This document shows, one piece after another, positions 1 through 8,843 of a stretch of DNA of 64,000 nucleotides; within the stretch, counting starts at the first letter, position 1; the number at the start of each line of letters is the position of its first letter. The notes under the pieces were generated by a model. The model had not been told where the DNA came from. It saw only the letters and a list, made by a program, of their open reading frames with translations, and searched no databases. Source of the DNA: DATFVJ01 sp963826515 (GTDB taxonomy: Bacteria; Actinomycetota; Actinomycetes; Streptosporangiales; Streptosporangiaceae); NCBI GenBank assembly GCA_963826515.1, contig CAWGXI010000002.1:310001-374000 (forward strand), read 5' to 3'. Made by a program: the position numbers and the translations under genes.

Positions 1-867
1 GAGCCATCCCTGTGGCCCCTGCTGCAGTGCCGCAACCAGGCGGGCCACCAGTTGCTGCGCGGTCGCCTCGGCGGGTACGTAGACGGGATCAGGCACGAGC
101 GACAACAGCGACGGATCGAAGAAGTACAGGTCACGCGAGCGGAACGCCCTGCTGACGTCGCTCTTGGAGAACAGCAGTTCGTCCGGCGGATTGACGATGC
201 GCCACTGCCCCTTGACGCGGACCAAGGTGAAATTCGTCGGCCTCGGGACGGTACCCTGCTCGGCCGCCTGATATTGGCCGTTCTCACTGATCGTGCCGAG
301 CAGATTGCCGCTGGCCTGCATCGTCACCGTGTTCGCCTGGACAGAGTTCGCCGCGACGGACGGCATGTGCGCGAACTCCAGAACCGACGACCCCGGCCGC
401 CATGCCCTCGCCGCCGAAGGCGTGAGGTACTCACGCGCGATCGCGTGGTTGTTCGTAAAGTTTGCGCTGGCAAGCAAGAACCCGTAAACGATCGTGCCAG
501 GATCCCAGCCCGGCTGCGGCCCGGATGGGATCATCTGGACGAACCCAGCCGGCTGGCCACCATTCTGGGCCATCGTGGCGGAGGTGACCACGCCACCGTC
601 CGGCACAGCCGCGCAGGCGCTTACCAGCGCGATGGCAAGACCGGCGCACGCGACGGCGAGGGCCCGCCGCACCGTCACCCGGGCGCCGCGGCGCTGCGCA
701 AAGAGACGAGGCACGGGCGCGGTGAGCACAGGGTCCGCACGTGCGGGCACGGCGGGCGCGGGGCCCTCGCGCGTAGACGCTGCAGCCACGGCGGGCGCGG
801 CAGGCCCGGGGTCCGCACGCGCAGGCGCAGCAAGCGCGGGGGCGCCAGTTTGGCGACCTTCAGCCAC
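1..867 (-). CDS. lpqB: LpqB lipoprotein, N-terminal part (gene runs off the left edge)
   Basis: Minus-strand frame, open to the window edge. LpqB is a secreted lipoprotein that works with the MtrAB two-component system in actinobacterial cell-wall homeostasis. The reading frame shows a basic stretch, a hydrophobic segment and the lipobox LVSAC (near base 615), followed by a mature region that resembles the LpqB GerMN-type domain. The GTG at 867 is preferred because it overlaps the mtrB stop (GTGGCTGA), which implies translational coupling. It gives an unusually long N-terminal extension (about 80 residues) rich in A, P and R repeats before the signal sequence. The GTG codons at 678 or 672 would give a conventional signal peptide and are real alternatives. 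About 290 residues are in the window; the C-terminal beta-propeller part is missing. Confidence 0.88.
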   Translation of the reverse strand, partial: MAEGRQTGAPALAAPARADPGPAAPAVAAASTREGPAPAVPARADPVLTAPVPRLFAQRRGARVTVRRALAVACAGLAIALVSACAAVPDGGVVTSATMAQNGGQPAGFVQMIPSGPQPGWDPGTIVYGFLLASANFTNNHAIAREYLTPSAARAWRPGSSVLEFAHMPSVAANSVQANTVTMQASGNLLGTISENGQYQAAEQGTVPRPTNFTLVRVKGQWRIVNPPDELLFSKSDVSRAFRSRDLYFFDPSLLSLVPDPVYVPAEATAQQLVARLVAALQQGPQGWL

Positions 868-2653
868 CGGCGTTCACTTCCCTGCGGGTGAGGCCGGACT
901 CGGCAAGCCCGCTCATGTCAATGCCGAACACTGGGCCAGCCGAACCTGGCGGGACAAGCGGGAGCGGAGATCCCTGAAGCTCTTCGCCGGCGCAGCGGGG
1001 CAAGGTGAGCCGGAACACCGAGCCTTTGCCGACTTCGCCCCAGGCCTGCAGCCAGCCACCATGCAGGCGGGTATCCTCGAGCGCGATCGACAGCCCGAGC
1101 CCGGTCCCACCGCTGGTACGCGCGCGTGCTGGATCGGCGCGCCAGAAGCGGTCGAACACCATCGTCTCCTCGCCTGGCCGCAGGCCCACCCCGTAGTCCC
1201 GCACGGCGATGGCGACCGCGTAGCTGTCGGTGGCCGCGCTCACCAGAATGTCCTTGCCTTCACCATGCTCGACGGCGTTGACAATCAGATTGCGCAGAAT
1301 CCGCTCGACCCTGCGGCCGTCGACGTCAGCGATGCACGGATCCCCGGGCAACCGGAGCTCGACCCCGCTGCCGCGACGCTCGGCGATCTGCTGCGCATCC
1401 GCCACCGCGCGCAGCACGAGATCGCGGATGTCAACCTGCTCGGTCTCCAAAGTCGCCGCGTTCGCGTCGTACCTGCTTATCTCCAGCAGGTCGACGAGCA
1501 GCGACTCAAACCGTTCCAGCTGGCTCTGCAACAACTCGGCCGACCTTGCCTCAGCCTCTCCGAGCTCGTCCTTTGCCTCGAAGAGCACGTCGGCCGCGAT
1601 CCTGATCGTGGTCAGCGGCGTGCGCAGCTCATGCGAAACGTCGGACACGAACTGCCGCTGAACCTTGGAGAGTTCCTGAAGCTCTGCGATCTTGTCCTGC
1701 AGGCTCCTGGCCATCTGGTTGAACGAAGTGCCGAGCCTGGCCAGATCGTCCGTGCCGTGCACAGGCATCCGCTCCTCCAGATGCCCGCCGGTCAGCCGTT
1801 CTGACGCTTGAGCCGCTTCCCGCAGCGGTATGACCACCCATCGCGTCACCAGCGAGGCGATCGCGGCGAGCAGCAGCACGAGCGCCAGCCCGACTCCGGC
1901 CAGCGTGCGCTGCAGCAACAGGAGGGTCTGCTGCTCCTGATCAAGCGGGAACAGGTAGTAAAGCTGGTAGTCGCCCAAGGGAGCGCCCACGACGAGCGCG
2001 GGTACCGAGCCATGTGCGCGCTGCAGCCGGGTCGGCACCGACATAAGCAAGGTGTCGTCTCCGGTGCGTTGCTCGGCAGTGACCTGCGTGATCAGCGGTG
2101 CCGGGATGCTGCAGCTCGCTTGATACTGATCGCCGCACCAGGTAATTGAGTAGTAAGGCTCCGAGCCCAGAATGCGCGGCGCGGTCCGTACCACCACGAC
2201 ATACCGATTGCTCACGCTGCTGCGAGCCTGCAGCTGATTCGCGAGCGGCGCACCGAACGCCTGCGGATCGGACGGTGACGGCGCCGTGTCGAACCCGGCC
2301 TCGCCTCTCGCCGTGGCCAGGCCGCCGGAGAGTTCGTCCTGCGCGGAAAGCTCCTTGTTGCGCAGCAGGCCGACGCTGATCTGCTGCAACAGGAAGAACC
2401 CGAGAACCGCGACAACCGCGGCAGAAAGGAGCAGCGTGGTCGCGACGACCCGCAGCTGAAGGGAACGGCGCCAGCGGATAAGGAACCTCACGACCAGGCG
2501 TCGGCCCTTCTTGCGGGCACGCCTGGCGAGGTTGCGGTTACGCCTGGCGAGGTAGCGGGCGCGCCTGGCGAGGTTGCGGGCGCGCCTCAGATGACGAGCC
2601 GCGCCAGCCGCCGTCCGCCTCCCTGTAGCTGCCCCCTCCATGACCTTCGTCAC
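860..2653 (-). CDS. mtrB: Sensor histidine kinase MtrB
   Basis: Membrane sensor kinase that phosphorylates MtrA. The 597 residues show, in order: a very basic cytoplasmic N-terminus, TM1 at about 68-92, an extracellular sensor region to about 245, TM2 at about 248-270, a HAMP domain, the HisKA phosphoacceptor in SHELRTP (His341), the N box (N455/N459), the DYGVG box (from D487) and the GGTGLGLS box (about 515-522). All catalytic motifs are intact. The gene lies between mtrA and lpqB and overlaps lpqB by 8 bases. The basic N-terminus is built from a 21-bp tandem DNA repeat that encodes RARxLAR-type units, which I do not know from other MtrB proteins. About 150 bp separate it from mtrA, and these contain another short repeat array. 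Confidence 0.95.
   Translation of the reverse strand: MTKVMEGAATGRRTAAGAARHLRRARNLARRARYLARRNRNLARRARKKGRRLVVRFLIRWRRSLQLRVVATTLLLSAAVVAVLGFFLLQQISVGLLRNKELSAQDELSGGLATARGEAGFDTAPSPSDPQAFGAPLANQLQARSSVSNRYVVVVRTAPRILGSEPYYSITWCGDQYQASCSIPAPLITQVTAEQRTGDDTLLMSVPTRLQRAHGSVPALVVGAPLGDYQLYYLFPLDQEQQTLLLLQRTLAGVGLALVLLLAAIASLVTRWVVIPLREAAQASERLTGGHLEERMPVHGTDDLARLGTSFNQMARSLQDKIAELQELSKVQRQFVSDVSHELRTPLTTIRIAADVLFEAKDELGEAEARSAELLQSQLERFESLLVDLLEISRYDANAATLETEQVDIRDLVLRAVADAQQIAERRGSGVELRLPGDPCIADVDGRRVERILRNLIVNAVEHGEGKDILVSAATDSYAVAIAVRDYGVGLRPGEETMVFDRFWRADPARARTSGGTGLGLSIALEDTRLHGGWLQAWGEVGKGSVFRLTLPRCAGEELQGSPLPLVPPGSAGPVFGIDMSGLAESGLTRREVNAGG
2520..2586. repeat. 21-bp tandem repeat encoding the basic MtrB N-terminus
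   Basis: Three units that start with GCCTGGCGAGG lie at 2522, 2543 and 2564, exactly 21 bp apart. They stay in frame and give about seven extra basic residues per unit. Confidence 0.8.
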
Positions 2654-2682
2654 CGCGTTAAAGCCACCGTGTCCGTCGCTCC

Positions 2683-2757
2683 TGTCCGTCGCTAACTGTC
2701 CGTCGCTCCTGTCCGTCGCTACTGTCCGCCGCTAAGGTCCGCCGCTAAGGTCCGCCG
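2683..2757. repeat. Short tandem repeat between mtrA and mtrB
   Basis: About six imperfect units of 10-14 bp built on GTCCGTCGCT and GTCCGCCGCTAAG fill most of the mtrA-mtrB gap. No gene or hairpin terminator is seen here. Confidence 0.75.
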
Positions 2758-2805
2758 CTGCGCTGCCCGCTGTCATTGTCAGCCACACCGGCGCAGCAGG
2801 CATCA

Positions 2806-3492
2806 TCAGCCGGGGCCCGCCTTGTAACCCACGCCGCGCACGGTCACCACGATGTCCGGGCGCTCGGGATCTTTCTCGATCTTGGCGCGAAGCCGTTGCA
2901 CGTGCACGTTGACCAGCCGGGTGTCGGCAGCGTGCTGGTACCCCCACACCTGCTCGAGCAGCACCTCGCGGGTGAATACCTGGCGGGGCTTACGTGCGAG
3001 CGCAACAAGCAGATCGAACTCAAGTGGCGTGAGGTTGATCGGCTCGCCCTGACGCTTGACGGAATGCCCGGCGACATCGATCGAGATATCGCCAATTTCC
3101 AGAACCTCCGGGGCCGGGTCGTCGGTTCTGCGCAGCCGTGCGCGCACACGCGCGATGAGCTCCTTGGGCTTGAACGGCTTGACTATGTAATCGTCAGCGC
3201 CCGACTCGAGGCCGAGAACGACATCGACCGTGTCGGTCTTGGCCGTCAGCATGACGATCGGCACCCCGGACTCGGCGCGGATCTGCCTGCATACGTCTAT
3301 CCCGTCGGCGCCTGGCAGCATCAGATCCAGCAGCACAACATCCGGGCGCGTATCGCGGAACATCTCGAGCGCCTTGTCACCGTCGGACACGAACGTCGGC
3401 TCAAAGCCTTCACCGCGCAGCACAATCCCGAGCATCTCGGCAAGAGCGGCGTCGTCATCGACGACAAGCACACGTCCTTTCATGCACCTCAT
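2806..3492 (-). CDS. mtrA: Response regulator MtrA
   Basis: OmpR/PhoB-family response regulator, the partner of MtrB. It controls cell-wall, division and developmental genes in actinobacteria. The 228 residues contain a receiver domain with the acidic triad VVDDD, the phosphoacceptor Asp in LLDLMLP (D53 counted from MKGR), a conserved Lys in VKPFKP, and a C-terminal winged helix ending in VRGVGYK. The first ATG gives MRCMKGR. The second ATG at 3483 (MKGRVLVVDDD) matches the usual start of the family, and neither has a strong Shine-Dalgarno. It begins about 5 bases after the mtnA stop, so the two are very probably cotranscribed. Confidence 0.95.
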   Translation of the reverse strand: MRCMKGRVLVVDDDAALAEMLGIVLRGEGFEPTFVSDGDKALEMFRDTRPDVVLLDLMLPGADGIDVCRQIRAESGVPIVMLTAKTDTVDVVLGLESGADDYIVKPFKPKELIARVRARLRRTDDPAPEVLEIGDISIDVAGHSVKRQGEPINLTPLEFDLLVALARKPRQVFTREVLLEQVWGYQHAADTRLVNVHVQRLRAKIEKDPERPDIVVTVRGVGYKAGPG

Positions 3493-3496
3493 CGTT

Positions 3497-4630
3497 TCAC
3501 GTGTTGTGAGCTGAGCCGCCGTGAACGGCAGTCACCACATCCCCAGGGGCTGCCAAGCCGGCAGGGAGCAGCACACGAAGGGTATCCGGACCAACAGGTG
3601 CGGCCGCAATACCAAATTCGGACACTATTGCTGTGATCAGCTCGGGCGGCGTGACGTCGAAGGCCGGGTTGTAGGCGCCGGCATCCTCAGGAGCCACCGC
3701 GCGGCCGCCAAACGACAAGACCTCACCCGCGGGGCGCTGCTCAACCACGATCGCGGCACCGTTCGGCGTGCCGCGGTCCACTGTTGAGGCGGGCGCCACC
3801 ACGACGAACCGCACGCCGTGCCGACGGGCGAGCACGGCCAGGCCATACGTGCCCACCTTGTTGGCGACGCTGCCATCGGCCGCGATGCGGTCCGCGCCGA
3901 CCAGGACAATGTCCACCTCACCTCGGGCGAACAACGAGGCTGCTGCCGCGTCGGGAAGGACCGTATAAGGCATTCCTGCGCGCCGCGCCTCCCATGCGGT
4001 CAGCCGGGCTCCCTGGAGCAGTGGCCGCGTCTCGTCCACCCAGAGCATCCGCAGCCGCCCGGCCCGGTGCGCAGCCAGCGCGACAGCGAATGCGGTCCCT
4101 TCCCCCGCAGAAACGAGAGCACCGGTGTTGCAGTGGGTGAGCACCCGGGCCTGGTTCGGCACCAGGGTGAGACCGCGGGCAGCCATCGCCGCACTGGCAG
4201 CGGCGTCCGCCCGCTCAATCGAACGCGCCTCCGCGAGCGTGGCAGCCCGCGCAAGCCGTTCAGGATCTGGCTGGGAAGTACCGTTGCTGGCACGGAGCGC
4301 GTCCTCGTACGCGGCGAGCGACCGCCGCACGCCCCACGCGAGGTTGACCGCGGTTGGCCTGGCGGCGGCGAGCGCATCGGCTGCGGCTGCCACATCGTCG
4401 CCCCGCTGCGCCGCGAGCGCGACGCCGAACGCGCCAGCCACGCCGAGCACCGGCGCGCCGCGAACGACCAGCCGCCTGATCGCGCCGATAAGCGCGGGCA
4501 CGTCACCGCAGACCAGTACGGACATCTCGGCGGGGAGGAGCGTCTGGTCGAGCAACGCGATAGCCGGGCCCTGAGGAGGGTCCAGCCAGCGGAGCGTGGG
4601 AATTCTTTCCACGCAAAGAGTGTGCGTCAT
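3497..4630 (-). CDS. mtnA: S-methyl-5-thioribose-1-phosphate isomerase MtnA
   Basis: Methionine salvage enzyme that isomerises methylthioribose 1-phosphate to methylthioribulose 1-phosphate; cytosolic, eIF2B-like fold. The motifs visible are RGAP, the cysteine in THCNTG, DETRP, the catalytic Asp region VGADRIAADG followed by NKVGTY, and NPAFDVTP near the C-terminus. The ATG at 4630 (MTHTLCVERIPTLRW) is preferred because GGAG lies 4 bases upstream and homologues begin about there. The frame stays open to an ATG at 4681, which would add 17 residues. It heads the mtnA-mtrA-mtrB-lpqB operon. Confidence 0.9.
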   Translation of the reverse strand: MTHTLCVERIPTLRWLDPPQGPAIALLDQTLLPAEMSVLVCGDVPALIGAIRRLVVRGAPVLGVAGAFGVALAAQRGDDVAAAADALAAARPTAVNLAWGVRRSLAAYEDALRASNGTSQPDPERLARAATLAEARSIERADAAASAAMAARGLTLVPNQARVLTHCNTGALVSAGEGTAFAVALAAHRAGRLRMLWVDETRPLLQGARLTAWEARRAGMPYTVLPDAAAASLFARGEVDIVLVGADRIAADGSVANKVGTYGLAVLARRHGVRFVVVAPASTVDRGTPNGAAIVVEQRPAGEVLSFGGRAVAPEDAGAYNPAFDVTPPELITAIVSEFGIAAAPVGPDTLRVLLPAGLAAPGDVVTAVHGGSAHNT

Positions 4631-4742
4631 GCCACTCCGGCAGGAAAACTCGTAGTCTGCCGCGCAGCGGGCCGCGGGCATTCCTGGGCCTTTCTGGTGC
4701 CAGGATGAGCGGTACGCATCGCATTGACGGCGGGAGCCAAGG

Positions 4743-6122
4743 ATGAGCGACGGACCGGCGTGGAAGCCGCCGGAACAAGGAGACGGTTCGTGGGGGTCAG
4801 GGCCGCCGCCGGGCCAAGGCGCAGGACCCTGGCCGCCGCCCGGCCAAGGCGCAGGACCCTGGCCGCCGCCGGGACCAGGTCAGGGGTGGCGGCCACCGAA
4901 TCCACCTGAATACGGGGCGCCCGGATACGGCGGCCCGGGCCAGGGCGGATACGGCAGCCCGAGCCAGGGTGGATACGGGGCGCCGTGGCCGCCGCCTGCG
5001 CCCAAGCCCGGTGTGATCCCGCTCCGCCCGATCGGTCTCGGCGAGATAATCGACGGCTCTATCACCACTATCCGTCGCAACCCGAAGGCGACCCTCGGGT
5101 TCACCGCCGTAGTGATGGCGGTCAGCACCGCTATCACCACCGTGCTGTCGGCCGCCGAACTGCCTAGCCTCCAGCGGATCTCCCAGCGCGTAAGCGCGGG
5201 CCAGCAGTTGACAGGCGCCGACGTCAGGCCGCTCGTCGGGTGGCTGGTGACCTACGGAGTCGTAAACCTGCTGCTCGGGCTCGCGGTCAGCGTCATCCTC
5301 ACCGGGACCCTGACTGCCGTCGTGGGCCGCGCGGTGCTCGGCCAGCAGGTCACCGTCAGCCAGGCCTGGCAACAGGCGCGCGGGCGGATAGGCGCACTGG
5401 CCGGGCTCACGCTACTGATACTCGCGATCTTCGTCGGCATGTGGGCTGTGCTGATCGGCGTGCCGGTGCTCGGCTTCCTGGTCTCGGGGCCCGTCGGGGG
5501 TGTGCTCGCGATACCAGCCATCATCGGCGGGATTCCCCTGACGATCTTCGTTTGGGTGAAAATGAGCCTCGCACCGTCTGTGGTGGTGCTCGAGCGGGTG
5601 GGCCCGTGGGCGGCGATCGGCCGGTCCTGGCGGCTGACCAGGAAGAGCTTCTGGCGGGTGTTCGGGATCTGGATCGTCGCCTATCTCGTCATCTTGCTGG
5701 CTGGCCTGGTGCTACAGGTCCCGTTCCGGATCGTCGCGGAGCTGGTAACAGGCACGAGCGGGCTCGGCTTCGGCACTCCCCCAGCCTCCCTGAGCGGAGG
5801 CACACTGATCGCGTACCTCGTCATAGGCGCGGTAGGCGGCCTCGTGGCGGCGACCGTTACCCGCCCGATAGTGGCCGGCGTGGCCGCTCTGCTTTACGTC
5901 GACCTCCGGATGCGCCGTGAGGGCCTCGACATGGCGCTGCAGACGGCGGCTGGCCGACACCTCGCTACCGGCGACGAGTTCGCCTCGGTGTGGCAAACGC
6001 CCAGACCTGGCTCATGGCAGGAGCCAGGATCGTGGGCGGCACCTCAGCCGGGGCCGGTACCGCCAGGGCAGGGTGGCTCCGGTCCTGGCGCGCCGCCGCG
6101 CCAGGGCATGCCGCCGTGGTGA
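4743..6122 (+). CDS. Proline/glycine-rich polytopic membrane protein
   Basis: 459 residues. The first 90 are low-complexity (PPPGQGAGPW and GGYG units), then comes a block typical of actinobacterial glycerophosphoryl-diester-phosphodiesterase-type membrane proteins (RPIGLGEIIDGSITTIRRNPKATLG). About six transmembrane segments follow between residues 110 and 410 and a second proline/glycine-rich tail. The biochemical role is unknown; the family name reflects similarity to the membrane domain only. It is divergent from mtnA, with a GGGAG-type site before the ATG. The stop overlaps the GTG start of the DUF4129 fragment (GTGA at 6119-6122), so this gene is the first member of the operon that the island has disrupted. 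It is the only gene of that operon that appears intact. Confidence 0.85.
   Translation: MSDGPAWKPPEQGDGSWGSGPPPGQGAGPWPPPGQGAGPWPPPGPGQGWRPPNPPEYGAPGYGGPGQGGYGSPSQGGYGAPWPPPAPKPGVIPLRPIGLGEIIDGSITTIRRNPKATLGFTAVVMAVSTAITTVLSAAELPSLQRISQRVSAGQQLTGADVRPLVGWLVTYGVVNLLLGLAVSVILTGTLTAVVGRAVLGQQVTVSQAWQQARGRIGALAGLTLLILAIFVGMWAVLIGVPVLGFLVSGPVGGVLAIPAIIGGIPLTIFVWVKMSLAPSVVVLERVGPWAAIGRSWRLTRKSFWRVFGIWIVAYLVILLAGLVLQVPFRIVAELVTGTSGLGFGTPPASLSGGTLIAYLVIGAVGGLVAATVTRPIVAGVAALLYVDLRMRREGLDMALQTAAGRHLATGDEFASVWQTPRPGSWQEPGSWAAPQPGPVPPGQGGSGPGAPPRQGMPPW
4801..4880. repeat. 30-bp tandem repeat in the N-terminal coding region
   Basis: Units beginning GGCCGCCGCC at 4801, 4831 and 4861. The first two full units are nearly identical and in frame; each encodes a GPWPPPGQGA-type decapeptide. 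Confidence 0.8.
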
Positions 6123-6409
6123 CAGTGTCACCAGTGGACAATGTTGCCGGTCATTTCCGCGCCGTGTCCCTCGGCGCCGTGTCCCTCGGCTGCGTGTCCC
6201 TCGGCGCCATGTCCCTCGGCGGCGCCGTGCCGCTCCGCGCTGTGCCCCTCGGCGCCGTGTCCCTCGGCGCCGTGCCCGCCGGTTTCCGCGTGGGCGGCCC
6301 GCCGCTGATCAGCCGCGGCGCTGCCCGCCAGCTAGCCCACCGGGAGCTCGCCAAGCCCGCCTACCACCAGCGCGTAGCGATCCTTTGTGGCGACGACTAC
6401 GACAGTTGA
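6119..6409 (+). pseudogene. DUF4129 protein, N-terminal fragment (split by the island)
   Basis: The frame starts at the GTG at 6119, overlapping the previous stop by 4 bases. After a stretch of 15-bp repeats it encodes SRGAARQLAHRELAKPAYHQ. This is the characteristic start of actinobacterial DUF4129 proteins (AREAAxRELxKPxYH). Right after YHQ the similarity ends and a stop follows at 6407-6409. The matching C-terminal half lies about 21 kb downstream at 27855-28346. In related actinobacteria DUF4129 is a membrane protein in a cluster with DUF4350, MoxR and DUF58. Assignment rests on the short motif plus perfect positional logic. Confidence 0.75.
6158..6287. repeat. 15-bp tandem repeat
   Basis: About eight degenerate units of the type GGCGCCGTGTCCCTC. 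They add AVSLG pentapeptides to the N-terminus of the DUF4129 fragment. Confidence 0.8.
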
Positions 6410-6419
6410 GCCGAGTTCT

Positions 6420-6541
6420 TCAGGCTGCCGCGGGCAGCCTCGCCTGGGCGAGCTGGTCGTCGATTATTCGTTCGATTGTGCGTAGTGCGGCGCTGAGCTG
6501 GGGCGGTGCCTGGGGCTGGCCGGCGGTGAACAGCGGTGCCA
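6420..6541 (-). pseudogene. Unidentified actinobacterial protein, piece 3 of 3 (C-terminus)
   Basis: Encodes about 40 residues ending QLAQARLPAAA and a stop at 6420, including FTAGQPQAPPQLSAALRTI. It is the natural C-terminus of the gene whose other pieces are at 8786-9284 and 12993-13998. The serine-recombinase element 6542-8785 separates it from piece 2. Joining the flanks as CGCGTCC/TGGCACC restores one frame (HNRVLAPLF). I recall the family only as a conserved hypothetical protein and assign no function. Confidence 0.7.
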
Positions 6542-6631
6542 TGACTCCTCCGACACAAGTGGCAACTTCTGTTTCGAGGTGACGCTGGGTTATCAGCGTT
6601 GTGAGAGGCCCCGGCGTGTCGCGAAGGGCAT

Positions 6632-6662
6632 ATGACATGACTGGTAGTAAGATCATGACATG
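6632..6662. promoter_or_regulatory. Direct repeats ATGACATG before the RHH gene
   Basis: Two copies of ATGACATG at 6632-6639 and 6655-6662, 23 bp apart. The second overlaps the start codon of the RHH gene. They could be an autoregulatory operator for the ribbon-helix-helix protein; no experimental basis. Confidence 0.35.
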
Positions 6663-7005
6663 TCACGTGGTGGCCGGGTGGATGGTGTGGAGTACGCCGG
6701 TCGCATCAACGCGGCTGCTGATCTGGTGGCGAGGGGGCTGCCCGCAGCGGAGGCGGCCGGTGTGCTGGCTGGGCGGTGTGGGGGTGTCGGTGCGCCAGGG
6801 CCGCCGTTATGTGGAGGTGGCAACCCGGTCGGGGAGTATGGCCGTGCCCGGGGAGCGGGCGGTGTTCACGGTCAAGGTGCCGGTCACCGTTGCCCAGCGG
6901 GTGCGTGAGTATGCCCGCTTGTCGGGCAGGTCGATCTCGGCCGTGGTCACCCAGGCGCTGGAGGAGTTTCTTCAGCGGGCCCGCAGAAACCATTCCCGCA
7001 GGTGA
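6660..7005 (+). pseudogene. Ribbon-helix-helix (CopG-like) small DNA-binding protein, frameshifted
   Basis: The frame from ATG 6660 encodes an N-terminal helix-turn-helix-like part (RINAAADLVARGLPAAEAA). About base 6780 the coding frame changes and continues as VSVRQGRRYVEVA, then VFTVKVPVTVAQRVREYAR and SGRSISAVVTQALEEFL, an RHH-type module. The shift falls in a run of five G, so a one-base sequencing error is possible. The stop overlaps the GTG of the next small gene (GTGA), indicating a tight operon with the recombinase. Likely role: DNA-binding accessory or regulator of the recombinase. Confidence 0.65.
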
Positions 7006-7250
7006 ACAGGCGGGCGGTCGCGACCGAGTTCGTCTTCGACCGCCTTGGTGCCGCGGAATTACCGGCGGCCTACGCCATCGTGGTCCCACAGCGGCCGTCT
7101 CGTCTCGTGCGGGCCGGCCAGGAAGGACGGTGCCGCAATGACCAGCGCGGCGATCTACGCCCGGGTGTCGTCCGCCCGGCAGAAAGAACAGGAGACGATC
7201 GTCTCCCAGATCGAGGCGGTGCGCGCGCACGCCGGGCGGCTGGGGCTTGA
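7002..7250 (+). CDS. Small protein between RHH gene and serine recombinase, unknown function
   Basis: Starts at a GTG that overlaps the RHH stop. It encodes FVFDRLGAAELPAAYAIVVP followed by a basic tail, and runs into the recombinase gene in another frame. It is conserved in position in what looks like a three-gene transposon operon. I recognise no domain. Confidence 0.45.
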   Translation: MNRRAVATEFVFDRLGAAELPAAYAIVVPQRPSRLVRAGQEGRCRNDQRGDLRPGVVRPAERTGDDRLPDRGGARARRAAGA

Positions 7251-8843
7251 CGTCCCGCCGGAGTGGGTGTTCGCCGACGACGGGTGCTCGGGTGCGTCGC
7301 TGGTACGGCCGGCTCTGGAGCGGCTGCGGGACCTGGTGGCTCAGGTGCCCGTCGATGTGGTGGTGTGTCATTTGCCGGACCGGCTGGCCCGGAAATACGC
7401 CTACCAGGCGCTGCTGATGGAGGAGCTGGCCCGGGCGGGCACGTCGGTGGTGTTCGTCAAGGCCCCCCTCCGGGGACAGCCCGGAGGACGCGCTGCTGGT
7501 GCAGTTCCAAGGCATGCCGAATATGAGCGGGCGCAGATCATGGAACGGACCCGCCGGGGGAAAAACCAGCGCGCCAGGTCCGGCAGCGTGAACGTGCTGT
7601 CGGGCGCCCCGTTCGGGTACCGGTACGTGCGCAAAAGCGACCACGCCGCCGCCCGCTATGACGTCGTGCCGCACCAGGCCGCCGTCGTCGCCGAATTGTT
7701 TCGCCGCTACGCCGACGAGGGTGTGACCATCGCCGACCTCGCCCGGTGGCTGGGCGAGATCGGTGTCGCCACCCGCACCGGCAAGGCCCGCTGGGACCGC
7801 TCCACGCTGTGGGCATGCTCCGCAACCCCGCCTACGCCGGCCGGGCCTGCTTCGGCAAGACCGGCCGCCTCGGCCAGCAGGCCGGCCGTAACCGGGTCGC
7901 CCGCCTCGCCGGGCGCGCCACCGGCACCGCCTACACCACCGTGAACCGGCCCCCCGGCGACTGGCTCCAGATCGCCGTCCCGGCCCTGATCGACGAGCCC
8001 ACCTTCGAACGGGCGGCCCGCCGGCTGGCCGGCAACAAAACGTTCGCCTCCCGCGCCAGCAAGACCCCGTCCCTGCTCCAGGGCCTGGCCGCGTGCACGG
8101 GCTGCGGATACGCCTACTACCGCGGCCACACCACTACCACCGCCGACAACAAGATCTTCTACTACCGGTGCCTGGGCAGCGACAACCACCGGTTCGAGCA
8201 CGGCAAGGTATGCGACAGCAAACCCGTCCGCGCCGACTACCCCGGCCAGGTCGTCTGGAACCACATCACCCACCTGCTCGCCGACCCCGCCCCGATCCGC
8301 GCCGAGATCCAGCGGCGCCTGGCACAGACCCGCACCGCCGACCCGGCCACCGTCGCCCACCAGCGCCTCGACCACGCCCTGGCCAAGACCACCGGCGCGA
8401 TCACCCGGCTGATCGGCGCCTACCAGGAAGAGCTGCTCTGCCTCGATGAGCTCCGCGCCCGGATGCCTGAACTGCGGGCACGCCAGACCAGCCTGCGTCA
8501 CCAGATCAACACCCTCGATGCCCAACTCGCCGACCGCGAGGTCTACCTCAAGCCCGCCGACAACCTCGAGGACTTCCTGACCACGCTGCGAGGGTCCGCG
8601 GCCACCGCGACCGTCGAAAACCGCCAACGCGTCGTGCGCCTGCTCGTCAAGGAAGTCCTCATCGGCCCCGCCACCATCGTGATCCGCCACTCCATCCCGA
8701 CCCGCAGCAGCGGAACCCAGACCAGCACACACAGTGACACCGACGCGGAGCCCGCCCCAAGTTGCCACTTGGGTTGGAGGAGTCAGGGACGCGGTTGTGG
8801 AGCTTGGTGTAGAAAATCGCGAACTTCAGGCCATCGGGGGTGA
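7138..8843 (+). pseudogene. Large serine recombinase, frameshifted
   Basis: The start ATG at 7138 follows AGGAAGG. The N-terminal resolvase domain has the nucleophile region AIYARVSSARQ and QIEAVRAHAGRL. Then follow the recombinase domain (NVLSGAPFGYRYV, MLRNPAYAGRACFGKT), a zinc-ribbon (CTGCG ... CDSKP) and a coiled-coil C-terminus (LDELRARMPELRARQ). The frame is broken: at about 7465-7520 a local shift replaces the expected DSPEDALLVQFQGM with unrelated residues, and at about 7813 one G is missing between TLW and GMLRNP. The last frame runs through the right inverted repeat and stops outside the element at 8841-8843, so the native stop is probably lost too. It may be an inactive transposase, or an active one blurred by homopolymer errors. 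Confidence 0.8.

Larger units (their letters stand above)
6542..8785. mobile_element. Serine-recombinase transposon (about 2.2 kb) with 27-bp terminal inverted repeats
   Basis: The ends are inverted repeats: 6542-6568 and 8759-8785 match at 25 of 27 positions (TGACTCCTCC ... GTGGCAACTT). Inside are three plus-strand genes: a ribbon-helix-helix protein, a small unknown protein and a large serine recombinase. The element interrupts a minus-strand gene. No long target duplication is seen; at most two bases are repeated at the ends, which fits serine recombinases. The recombinase and the RHH gene both carry frameshifts, so this copy is probably dead or contains assembly errors. Confidence 0.75.
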
